Below are positions 9,025 to 16,164 of a DNA stretch of 64,000 nt, one piece after another (the stretch's first letter is position 1; every line of letters begins with the position of its first letter). The position numbers and the translations under genes are program-made. The stretch comes from CAVREM01 sp963728825 (GTDB lineage: Bacteria; Acidobacteriota; Vicinamibacteria; Vicinamibacterales; CAVVIG01). The notes under the pieces are model-generated. The model was given only the letters and a program-made list of their open reading frames with translations, had not been told where the DNA came from and ran no database searches. Location of the stretch: NCBI GenBank assembly GCA_963728825.1, contig CAVSLA010000004.1, positions 124,001 through 188,000 of the forward strand, read 5' to 3'.

Positions 9025-9032
9025 ATTATAAT
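9025..9032. promoter_or_regulatory. Palindromic ATTATAAT: shared -10 of divergent promoters
   Basis: ATTATAAT gives a perfect TATAAT on both strands (9027-9032 plus; 9030-9025 minus). The plus strand also has TTGAGG at 9003-9008 with an 18-bp spacer. It serves the DUF1592 gene (start 9061) and the ankyrin gene (start 8990). Confidence 0.7.
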
Positions 9033-9042
9033 AGCCGCACCT

Positions 9043-9056
9043 ACCGATCGGTCGGT
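9043..9056. promoter_or_regulatory. TetR-type operator, site 1
   Basis: ACCGATCGGTCGGT, a 14-bp palindrome with one mismatched pair. It covers about +4 to +17 of the plus-strand promoter and the -35 zone of the minus-strand promoter, a position suited to repressing both. Sites 2 (13840) and 3 (19263) share the same half-site ACCGA/ACCTA. Confidence 0.6.
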
Positions 9057-9060
9057 GCTG

Positions 9061-11394
9061 ATGCGACGGATTCTCATCGCGACGACGCTCGTGACGGCGA
9101 TTGGCGGCCCGGCATCCGCGCAGACGGTCGAGCCGCGCGCCACGCTGAACCGCTACTGCCTCGGCTGTCACAATGCGAAGCTCAAGACGGCCGACCTGGC
9201 CCTCGACACGCTTCAGTCGGCAGACGTTTCGGCTCATGCCGAGACGTGGGAAAAAGTCGTTCGCAAGCTGCGCGGCGGGACGATGCCCCCGCAGGGGTCG
9301 CCGCGTCCCGACGCGGCAACTTACGACGCGCTGGCCGGCTGGATCGAAGCGCGGCTCGACGAGTCGGCCCGAGCACGGCCGCGTCCCGGCCGGGTGCCCG
9401 CGGTCCATCGGCTGAATAGAGCCGAGTACAGCAACGCCGTTCGCGATCTGCTTGGCGTCGACCTGGACGCCGCCGCGTTTCTGCCGCCGGACGATTCGGG
9501 CTTCGGCTTCGACAACATCGCCGACGTGCTGTCGGTGTCGCCGATGCTGACCGAACGCTACCTGTCGGCGGCCCTGAAGATCAGCCGGCTCGCCGTGGGC
9601 GATCCGACGCTCCGGCCCGCGACCGACACCTTCGAAGTGAACAAGTACCTGAAGCAGGACGACCGCGTCAGCGACGATCTGCCCTTCGGATCGCGCGGCG
9701 GGGCGGCGATCCGGTATTACTTCCCGGTCGACGGCGATTACGTCGTGAAGATCTTCTTCGATCGCACCTATGACGGCCGCGTGCGCGGTCTGTCGGAGCC
9801 GCACACGCTGGAAGTGCGGCTCGACGGCGCCAAAGTCCAGGAGATGACGGTTGGCGGACCGGAGGCGACGGGCCGCGGCGGCCGCAACGTTGCGATCGAC
9901 GGCACCGAAGTGCGGTTCGCGGCAACGGCCGGTCCAAAAGTCGTCGCCGTCAGCTTCGTGAAGAAGGCGTCGCGCCTGGAAGGGATGCGCCGTCCTTTCT
10001 ACGCGGTGACGAGCTACGAGTACGCCGGCGACGTGACGCTGCCGCCGGCAGTCGGCAGCGTCGAGCTGCGTGGCCCGTACGACGTGAAAGGGCCGGGCGA
10101 TTCGCCGAGCCGGCAGCGGATATTTACGTGCCACGAGGACAACGACCGTTGCGCGAAACAGATTCTGTCGACGCTGGCGCGTCGCGCCTTCCGCCGGCCG
10201 ACGAGCGATCGCGATCTCGAGCCGCTGCTGCAGTTCTATCGCGCGGCGCGCAAGGGCGGCGGGCTGAGTGGTGGCATCGAAGCCGCGCTGCGGCGCATCC
10301 TCGTCAGCCCGGACTTTCTCTTCCGCGTCGAGCAGGATCCGGCCGGTGCCCGGCCGGGACAGGCGTATGCGGTGAGCGATCTCGAGCTCGCGTCACGGCT
10401 GTCGTTCTTCCTCTGGAGCAGCATTCCCGACGATCAACTGCTCGACCTCGCCGAACGCCGCCAGCTGCGCCAGCCGGCGATCCTCGAGCAGCAGGTGCGG
10501 CGGATGCTCGCCGACCCGCGCTCGAGGGCGCTGGTGACCAATTTCGCCGGACAGTGGCTGTGGGTGCGCAACATCCGGCTGCACCAGCCCGATCCGATGG
10601 CGTTTCCCGACTTCGACGAGAACCTGCGCCAGGCGCTCGAGCGCGAGATTCAGCTGTTCCTCGATAGTCAGATCCGCGAGGACCACGGCGTCGCCGAACT
10701 GCTGACTGCCGACTACACCTTCGTCAACGAACGTCTGGCGCGGCATTACGGGATCGCGAACGTCTACGGCGGCCATTTCCGACGGATCACGTTGTCCGAC
10801 GAAGCGCGCAAGGGGCTGCTGGGCAAGGCCGGTCTCTTGACGGTCACCTCCTATCCCAATCGGACGTCGCCGGTATTCCGCGGCAAGTGGCTGCTCGAGA
10901 ACATCCTCGGCGCACCGCCCGCGCCGCCGCCGCCCGACGTTCCGGCGCTGCAGGAGAATGCCGGCGGTCGCGCGGCGCTGTCGGTTCGGGAGCGGATGGA
11001 GCAGCACCGGTCGAACCCGACCTGCGCGACCTGTCACAAGGTGATGGATCCACTTGGCTTCGCGCTCGAGAACTTCGACGCGATTGGCCGCTGGCGCGCG
11101 GAGGAAGCTGGACGAGGGATCGATCCGTCCGGTGTCCTGGCCGATGGCGCGAAGGTCGACGGCCCGCCCTCGCTGCGCAACGCGCTGGTGGCGAGGCGCG
11201 AGGAATTCGTCTTCACCGTCGCGAGCAAGCTCATGACCTATGCCACCGGACGGGGCACCGAGTACTATGACGCGCCGGCCATCCGGAAGATCGTCCGCCA
11301 AAGCGCCACCGATGACTATCGCTGGTCATCGCTGATCCTGGAGATCGCGAAGAGCGTGCCGTTTCAGATGCGAACCACAGCAGCAGGCAATTGA
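9061..11394 (+). CDS. DUF1592/PSD-type cytochrome c protein
   Basis: 777 residues from the ATG at 9061. Signal peptide MRRILIATTLVTAIGGPASA. A first heme-binding CLGCH (residues 33-37) opens the N-terminal cytochrome-like domain, followed by the Pfam series known from planctomycetes and acidobacteria: DUF1587 (VHRLNRAEYSNAVRDLLG, ~115-132), a carbohydrate-binding-like beta module (~205-330), DUF1595/DUF1592 (LARRAFRRP; FFLWSSIPDDQLLDLA), DUF1588 (LLTVTSYPNRTSPVFRGKWL) and DUF1585 at the end, with a second CATCH heme motif near 656. Function is not established; these proteins are thought to be periplasmic electron carriers acting with the DUF1552 partner, which follows here. The stop codon abuts an 8-bp tandem array. 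Confidence 0.9.
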   Translation: MRRILIATTLVTAIGGPASAQTVEPRATLNRYCLGCHNAKLKTADLALDTLQSADVSAHAETWEKVVRKLRGGTMPPQGSPRPDAATYDALAGWIEARLDESARARPRPGRVPAVHRLNRAEYSNAVRDLLGVDLDAAAFLPPDDSGFGFDNIADVLSVSPMLTERYLSAALKISRLAVGDPTLRPATDTFEVNKYLKQDDRVSDDLPFGSRGGAAIRYYFPVDGDYVVKIFFDRTYDGRVRGLSEPHTLEVRLDGAKVQEMTVGGPEATGRGGRNVAIDGTEVRFAATAGPKVVAVSFVKKASRLEGMRRPFYAVTSYEYAGDVTLPPAVGSVELRGPYDVKGPGDSPSRQRIFTCHEDNDRCAKQILSTLARRAFRRPTSDRDLEPLLQFYRAARKGGGLSGGIEAALRRILVSPDFLFRVEQDPAGARPGQAYAVSDLELASRLSFFLWSSIPDDQLLDLAERRQLRQPAILEQQVRRMLADPRSRALVTNFAGQWLWVRNIRLHQPDPMAFPDFDENLRQALEREIQLFLDSQIREDHGVAELLTADYTFVNERLARHYGIANVYGGHFRRITLSDEARKGLLGKAGLLTVTSYPNRTSPVFRGKWLLENILGAPPAPPPPDVPALQENAGGRAALSVRERMEQHRSNPTCATCHKVMDPLGFALENFDAIGRWRAEEAGRGIDPSGVLADGAKVDGPPSLRNALVARREEFVFTVASKLMTYATGRGTEYYDAPAIRKIVRQSATDDYRWSSLILEIAKSVPFQMRTTAAGN

Positions 11395-11439
11395 GTAATC
11401 GGGTAAACGAGTAATCGAGTAATCGAGTGAGTGAGAAAT
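11394..11439. repeat. 8-bp tandem array (GTAATCGA type)
   Basis: About five imperfect units related to GTAATCGA/GTAATCGG run from the DUF1592 stop codon to the start region of the DUF1552 gene. In the second module (61921) the same two genes overlap with no gap, so the array appears to be an insertion between them. Confidence 0.7.
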
Positions 11440-11443
11440 CGCT

Positions 11444-12799
11444 ATGTTGATCACGAAAATGGCGCTGCCTCGTCGAACGTTCCTGCGTGGGATGGGAGCG
11501 GCGGTGGCGCTGCCGTTGCTCGACAGCATGGTGCCGGCGCTGGGCTCGCTGCGGGCCGCCACCAAGGCGACGCCGCGCCTGGCGGTGGCCTACGTGCCAA
11601 ACGGCATCCAGATGGCGCAGTGGACGCCGGCCGCCGACGGGGCGTCGTTTGAGATCACGCCGACCCTGGAGCCGCTCCGTCCGTTCCGTGACCGGCTGCT
11701 CGTGGTGACCGGCTTGACGAACCGGCCTGCGTTTCCCGCCGATGGCGAGGGAACCGGTGACCACGTCCGCGCGTCGGCGACGTTCCTCACCGGCGTGCAT
11801 CCCAAGAAGACCGAAGGTCCCGACATCCGCGCCGGTGTCTCGATGGATCAGATCGCCGCGCAGGCGCTCGGCCGGGAAACACAGCTGACCTCACTCGAGC
11901 TGTGCCTCGATTCGAACGAATTGATCGGCGCCTGTGAGGCGGGTTATAGCTGCGCCTACGCCAACACCTTGTCGTGGCGCAATCCCACCACCCCGCTGCC
12001 CATGGAGAACCAGCCGCGTGCTGTCTTCGAGCGGTTGTTCGGCGACAGCGACAACACCACCCGCGCGGCTCGTCTGGCGCGCATCCAGGACGACCGGAGC
12101 CTGCTCGACTCGCTGATCGATGAGGTGAAGCAGCTCCAGCGGCGGCTCGGACCGGCCGACAACGGCCGGCTCGCGCAGTATCTCGACGCGATCCGCGACA
12201 TCGAACGCCGCATTCAGAGAGCCGAAGAACAGATCGACGTGGAACTGCCGGCGATGGACCGGCCGAGCGGTGGCATCCCGTCGACCTTCGCCGAACATGC
12301 GAAGCTGATGTTCGACCTGCAGGTGCTGGCGTTCCAGTGCGACATGACCAGGGTGATCACGTTCCTCATGTCGCGTGAAGTGAGCCCGCGGACCTACACG
12401 GAAATCGGCATCCCCGACCCGCATCACGGCTTGTCGCACCATCAGAACAACACCGCCTCGATGGAAAAACTGGCCAAGATCAACACCTTCCACGTCCAGC
12501 AGCTCGCCTATTTCCTCGAGAAGCTCCAGGCGACGTCGGACGGCGACGGCACGCTGCTCGATCAGCTGACGCTGCTCTATGGCTGCGGGATCAGTGACAG
12601 CAACCTGCACACGCACGACAACCTCCCGGTTCTCGTGATCGGTGGCGGCGGCGGGCTGCTGAAGGGCGGGCGGCACCTACGAGTCACGAAAGACACCCCG
12701 CTCACCAACCTGCAGCTCACGCTGCTCGAAAAGGTGGGCGTCCCGCTCGATGCCCTGGGCGACAGCACGGGCCGTGTGGATCTCGTAGCGGGCGTTTGA
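11444..12799 (+). CDS. DUF1552 protein, Tat leader
   Basis: 451 residues. The N-terminus has a twin-arginine leader, PRRTFLRGMGAAVALPLLDS, so the protein is exported folded. The rest matches DUF1552, a family of ~430-450 residues with weak resemblance to the sulfatase/DUF1501 fold: early VAYVPNGIQMAQWTP, the SCAYANTLSWR segment, a mid-protein coiled stretch (DAIRDIERRIQRAEEQID), and DPHHGLSHHQNN followed by LLYGCGISDSNLH near the C-terminus. The His/Asp-rich segments may bind metal; no reaction is known. It lies directly after the DUF1592 gene and ends at the convergent clover-leaf element. Confidence 0.88.
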   Translation: MLITKMALPRRTFLRGMGAAVALPLLDSMVPALGSLRAATKATPRLAVAYVPNGIQMAQWTPAADGASFEITPTLEPLRPFRDRLLVVTGLTNRPAFPADGEGTGDHVRASATFLTGVHPKKTEGPDIRAGVSMDQIAAQALGRETQLTSLELCLDSNELIGACEAGYSCAYANTLSWRNPTTPLPMENQPRAVFERLFGDSDNTTRAARLARIQDDRSLLDSLIDEVKQLQRRLGPADNGRLAQYLDAIRDIERRIQRAEEQIDVELPAMDRPSGGIPSTFAEHAKLMFDLQVLAFQCDMTRVITFLMSREVSPRTYTEIGIPDPHHGLSHHQNNTASMEKLAKINTFHVQQLAYFLEKLQATSDGDGTLLDQLTLLYGCGISDSNLHTHDNLPVLVIGGGGGLLKGGRHLRVTKDTPLTNLQLTLLEKVGVPLDALGDSTGRVDLVAGV

Positions 12800-12809
12800 T
12801 CTGTAACGT

Positions 12810-13092
12810 ACGGAGGAGACGGAGGTCACAGACTAACACGGAGAAATGGAGATACGGAGCACGGCGCGGAGAAGACTGAGCGTGCGACCGCCCCGCGTAG
12901 CGGGGCGCTGACGACAAAAGAGCTCGTGAAAACACAAGCCTGAAGATCGAAATGGCTTGTGTTTTTACGAGCTCTTTCGTCGTCAGCAACGGCCGGCGGC
13001 GCCGGCCGTCGGTCGCCCGCTGCGGCGATCGCTCCGTGCGTCCTCCGCAGCTCCGTGTCTCCGCGTTTGTCTGTGGCCTCCGAAACCTCCGC
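12810..13092. repeat. Clover-leaf palindromic element, copy 2 (inverted)
   Basis: Same design as copy 1. Core stem of 34 bp with two mismatches (12907-12940 with 12954-12987, 13-nt loop). Left side hairpin 12890-12906 is the GCCCCGC/GTA type and right side hairpin 12989-13009 the CGGCCGGC type, the reverse of copy 1, so this copy is inverted. Outer stem GCGTGCGACC (12880-12889) with GGTCGCCCGC (13011-13020). ACGGAG-rich flanks again extend the pairing. It fills the convergent gap between the DUF1552 and TetR genes. Confidence 0.9.
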
Positions 13093-13098
13093 CCGTCT

Positions 13099-13770
13099 CT
13101 ACTTGCGGAGCGCCACCACTTTTCGTCCGCCTGGCTGCGGCAGGCTCTGCCCGTCGGGCAGCAGCAGACCGTTCAGCGCCAGGGTCGCGATGTGATCGGC
13201 GACCTGGTGGCAGGTCATGCGGCCGCGCGGCTTGACCCAGCGCGGCAGCCAGACGATCATCCCGAGCACACCGAGCGCGGCCACCGTCGGATCGATGTCG
13301 CGCAGCCGGCCGGCGGCCTTCAACTCCTCGAGCGTGACGCGCACCAGGTTGACGTAGTCCCGCTTGCGGCTCTCGATCTTCTTCCGCTGCGCGGGCCGCA
13401 GCGCGTGAATCTCGTCCAGCAGGATCGTGATCCAACCCTCGTTACACGCCGTGAGGATCGCGTGCCGCACCAGAATCTCGCGAAGCCGCTCCTCGGGATC
13501 GTGAATCTCCTGCGTGGGCTTGATGACGTCTTCGTCCAGCCAATCCATGCCGAGGCTGACGATGTCGAAGAGCAGTTCTTCCTTGCTGTTGATGTGGTGG
13601 TAGAGGCCGGCCTTGGTGACTCCGAGCGCCGCCGCGATGTCGCTCACCGAGGTGGCGGCGAAACCCCGCTGGACGAAGGTGCGGGCCGCGGTCATGCAGA
13701 TCTCGAGGCGGCGGGGATTCAGACGGGACGCGGGCTGGCGCAGTGGCTGCCTGACGGACGTGCCGGTCAG
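13099..13770 (-). CDS. TetR/AcrR-family transcriptional regulator
   Basis: About 223 residues. The N-terminal helix-turn-helix is clear: RLEICMTAARTFVQRGF, then TSVSDIAAALGVTKAGLYHH, the typical recognition segment. The C-terminal ligand domain (EERLREILVRHAILTAC onward) resembles the KstR2/FadR-like TetR regulators of acyl-CoA or steroid catabolism, an uncertain assignment. The start is a problem: the only ATG (13695) would cut into helix 1, and no ATG, GTG or TTG lies upstream before the predicted promoter at 13807-13812. A CTG at 13770 with GAGG six bases upstream is the choice made here. It is divergent from an alpha/beta hydrolase gene, with a palindromic operator between them, suggesting autoregulation. 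Confidence 0.8.
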   Translation of the reverse strand: MTGTSVRQPLRQPASRLNPRRLEICMTAARTFVQRGFAATSVSDIAAALGVTKAGLYHHINSKEELLFDIVSLGMDWLDEDVIKPTQEIHDPEERLREILVRHAILTACNEGWITILLDEIHALRPAQRKKIESRKRDYVNLVRVTLEELKAAGRLRDIDPTVAALGVLGMIVWLPRWVKPRGRMTCHQVADHIATLALNGLLLPDGQSLPQPGGRKVVALRK

Positions 13771-13806
13771 GTTCCGCCTCGAGGTGTGAGCTCTCAGAGT
13801 GCGGCA

Positions 13807-13812
13807 AGTATA
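13807..13812 (-). promoter_or_regulatory. -10 box of the TetR gene
   Basis: TATACT on the minus strand; predicted start about 13800. No good -35. The operator at 13840-13853 lies about 28 bp upstream of the box. Confidence 0.45.
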
Positions 13813-13839
13813 ACATCCAGGCGAGGATGTCCTGTCCGG

Positions 13840-13853
13840 ACCGACCGGTAGGT
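13840..13853. promoter_or_regulatory. TetR-type operator, site 2
   Basis: ACCGACCGGTAGGT, palindromic except one pair, located between the divergent TetR and hydrolase genes and just upstream of the hydrolase -35 box. Proximity to the regulator gene makes this the best anchor for assigning the motif to it. Confidence 0.65.
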
Positions 13854-13859
13854 CAAGGG

Positions 13860-13888
13860 TTGTCAGCGCGCGCGGCGCCTGGTACAGT
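13860..13888 (+). promoter_or_regulatory. Promoter of the alpha/beta hydrolase gene
   Basis: TTGTCA (13860-13865), 17-bp spacer, TACAGT (13883-13888): the most canonical sigma-70-type promoter in the window. The leader contains a perfect 7-bp hairpin, CCGCCCG-ttt-CGGGCGG, at 13890-13906, just after the predicted start. Confidence 0.6.
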
Positions 13889-13926
13889 ACCGCCCGTTTC
13901 GGGCGGATTGCCGCCGGGAGATGCCC

Positions 13927-15042
13927 ATGTTGGTTCGTGCGTGCCTGATCGCCACCGTCTGCGCCATGACGCCGGCGTTCGCTGCGGCGCAGATCAGCGC
14001 CGACATTGTCGAAAAATACCGCGCCGACCTGCAGCAGCAGACGGTCGACGAGGATCAGAAGCGCGAAGGCGGCACGCAGCCGCGCGACTGGAACTACGAC
14101 CTGCCGGCCGGCGTGACGACGCGGCAGGTCACCTTCTACGTCGACGGCGGCACGGCGCTCTACGGCAAGATGTTCTTTCCCCGCGGCTTCTCCACCTCCG
14201 GCCGGTCGCCGGCCGTGGTCGTCGGGCACGGCATCAACGCCCTGTCGATTGGCATCGAGAAGTACGCCGCGCGATTTGCCGAGCGCGGCCTCGTCGCGAT
14301 GGCGATCGACTATCAGAGCTACGGCTTCAGTGGCAGCGGCTCCGATGACATCCGTCTGCTCGACGCGGACCCGACCACCGACGCCCAGCCGATCGCCGAG
14401 CGGCAGATGCGCATCCTCCTCAAGCGCACCAACCTGAACAACGTGCACGAGGTCAACGATGTCCGCGCCGCGATTTCGTTTCTCCAGGGGGAACCGGGCA
14501 TCGATCCCGATCGCATCGGTCTGTTCGGATCGAGCAACGGCGGCACCATTGTCACGGCCGTCGCCGGCCTCGACGCGCGCCCCAAGGCCATCGTCGCGCA
14601 GGTGATCACGCCCCGGCCCGGACAACGCCGACCGATTGGGATCGGGCCGAATGCGATTGACGATGCCGTCACCCGCGTCCGCACCGGCCAGGGTGCGGAG
14701 GTCGACGGCGGCTTTTCGTTCCGGAGCAAGGTGGATCAGTGGTACACGACCCGCAACCAGGACGTGCAGCCCGGCGCCTGGCTCGATCAGATCGCCCCGA
14801 CGACGGCGGTGCTGTTCATTCCCGCTGAGAGGGACGAGTTGACCAAAGGTCCGGATGGCGCGATCGAAGCGGCGAAGTTCTTGAGCGGACGTGGCGTCAC
14901 CGCGCAGGCGATTGTCCTGCCGGGCCTGACGCATTTCCAGGCGTATTCCTACGCCGGCTTCGAAGTCGGCTCGAACCTGGCGGCCGACTGGTTCTTGAAA
15001 TATCTGGGCGGTGGGTCAACGCGGCCGACAGGAGGCCAGTAG
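13927..15042 (+). CDS. Secreted alpha/beta hydrolase (dienelactone hydrolase-like)
   Basis: 371 residues; the ATG at 13927 is preferred over 13921 because GGGAG then sits six bases upstream. Signal peptide core LVRACLIATVCAMTPAFAAA. The catalytic domain starts near residue 65 (VTTRQVTFYVDGGTALYGK), with an oxyanion segment VVVGHGINALS and the nucleophile elbow GSSNGG (Ser203). The acid is likely in FIPAERDELTKGP and the His in LPGLTHFQAY. Substrates of this family range from lactones to polyester fragments; the actual one is unknown. It is divergent from the TetR gene and followed by a paralogue at 15151, likely under the same control. Confidence 0.82.
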   Translation: MLVRACLIATVCAMTPAFAAAQISADIVEKYRADLQQQTVDEDQKREGGTQPRDWNYDLPAGVTTRQVTFYVDGGTALYGKMFFPRGFSTSGRSPAVVVGHGINALSIGIEKYAARFAERGLVAMAIDYQSYGFSGSGSDDIRLLDADPTTDAQPIAERQMRILLKRTNLNNVHEVNDVRAAISFLQGEPGIDPDRIGLFGSSNGGTIVTAVAGLDARPKAIVAQVITPRPGQRRPIGIGPNAIDDAVTRVRTGQGAEVDGGFSFRSKVDQWYTTRNQDVQPGAWLDQIAPTTAVLFIPAERDELTKGPDGAIEAAKFLSGRGVTAQAIVLPGLTHFQAYSYAGFEVGSNLAADWFLKYLGGGSTRPTGGQ

Positions 15043-15150
15043 CGCCTGCGGCCATGCCGAGCCGAGGAATGGGTTTTTATCCGAGGCGAGGCATCAGCGT
15101 AAGTACGCGCCGGGAGCGGGGCCCCGGCGCCAGTAAGAAAAAGAGGACAG

Positions 15151-16095
15151 ATGCGCGTACTAGCTTCGTCGGCCGTTGTTCTTGTTACCGTGGGGTCAGC
15201 ACTCACGGCGCAGGGTCCCGGTGGCGTGACGACCCGCGACGTGCAGTTCTACAGCGAAGCGGTGCTGATCAAGGGCAAGCTGTTCCTGCCAACCGGATTC
15301 TCGGCATCGAGCAAAGCGGCCGCGGTCGTGCTCGCGCCGGGCACAGGCGAAACGGCGGCGGGCGTCGAACGCTATGCCGCGAAGATAGCGGCGCAGGGCG
15401 TTGTGGCGCTGGCGTTCGACTATCGGGGTTGGGGGCGCAGCGGCGCGTTCATCTACATGGCCGAGCCGATTCGCTGGGATGACCGCCTGCGATTCTCGCA
15501 GCACACCGCCAAAGTCCGGCTGCGCCGCAAGCGCCTGGTCCCCGACGCGCAGGTCACCGACATCCGCAACGCGATGACGTTCGTGCAGGGCGAGCCCGGC
15601 GTCGATCGGGCGCGCATCGGCGTGTGGGGCACCGACCTCGGCGGCGGCCACGCGATTACCGTCTCGGCGATGGATGCGCGGGTCAAAGCGGCGGTGGCGC
15701 AGGTGCCGATCATCGCCGGTCAGGGTCTGAAGCGCGCAGCGTTTGCACCGGGCGCTCAGGAGCAGGCGGAGATGGTCAAGCTGGCCCGCAATCCAGCGCC
15801 GACGGTCACCGCCGCGACCGCCGGGACGATGACCGACCCCGAAGCGAGGCTGGGCCTCGCGCAGTACCGACCGTTTCTGATGCTGGACGTGATTCCGCAG
15901 ACCGTGTCGACGCTGTTCGTCGTGGCCGAAAAGGACGCCGTCGTGAACAACGAGACGAATGCCGTGGCGGCGTCGAAAGCCCTGAAAGGGACGACCGAGG
16001 TCAAGACCATTCCAGGAGCGACGCACGCGATGACCGGTGCGGCGGGCGAGGCGGCCGCTGACGCCGCGGCCGCGTGGTTCGCGAAATACCTCTAA
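15151..16095 (+). CDS. Secreted alpha/beta hydrolase-fold paralogue with Asp at the nucleophile elbow
   Basis: 314 residues with a signal peptide (LASSAVVLVTVGSALTAQG) and a GAGGA Shine-Dalgarno. The fold markers match the preceding gene (GVTTRDVQFYSEAVLIKGK; AFDYRGWGRSG; FVQGEPGVDRARIGVWG), but the nucleophile elbow reads GTDLGGG, so Ser is replaced by Asp162. An Asp nucleophile is known in haloalkane dehalogenases and epoxide hydrolases; alternatively the protein is inactive. The terminal His is kept (IPGATHAMTG). The 108-bp gap to the upstream hydrolase contains a GC-rich palindrome. The stop is six bases from a CTCAG-type array. Confidence 0.78.
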   Translation: MRVLASSAVVLVTVGSALTAQGPGGVTTRDVQFYSEAVLIKGKLFLPTGFSASSKAAAVVLAPGTGETAAGVERYAAKIAAQGVVALAFDYRGWGRSGAFIYMAEPIRWDDRLRFSQHTAKVRLRRKRLVPDAQVTDIRNAMTFVQGEPGVDRARIGVWGTDLGGGHAITVSAMDARVKAAVAQVPIIAGQGLKRAAFAPGAQEQAEMVKLARNPAPTVTAATAGTMTDPEARLGLAQYRPFLMLDVIPQTVSTLFVVAEKDAVVNNETNAVAASKALKGTTEVKTIPGATHAMTGAAGEAAADAAAAWFAKYL

Positions 16096-16100
16096 ACACA

Positions 16101-16164
16101 AGCTGAGGAACTGAGGAAACCCTTCCTCAGCTCCTCAGCTCCTCAGCTCCTCAGTTCCTCAGTT
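16101..16164. repeat. CTCCTCAG octamer array folded as hairpin
   Basis: A left arm GCTGAGGAACTGAGGAA (16102-16118) pairs with TTCCTCAGCTCCTCAGC at one mismatch, followed by further CTCCTCAG/TTCCTCAG units up to the stop codon of the TonB receptor gene. It sits between two convergent genes and could act as a bidirectional terminator. Confidence 0.75.

Noticed and set aside
7211..13092. Composite transposon bounded by the clover-leaf elements
   Set aside because: Orientation and flanking fit, but no transposase, target-site duplication or foreign base composition was seen; kept only as a hypothesis in the findings.
13771..14934. In-frame N-terminal extension of the TetR gene to 611 codons
   Set aside because: It runs through the promoter and operator and antisense to the hydrolase gene; the extra part is not protein-like.
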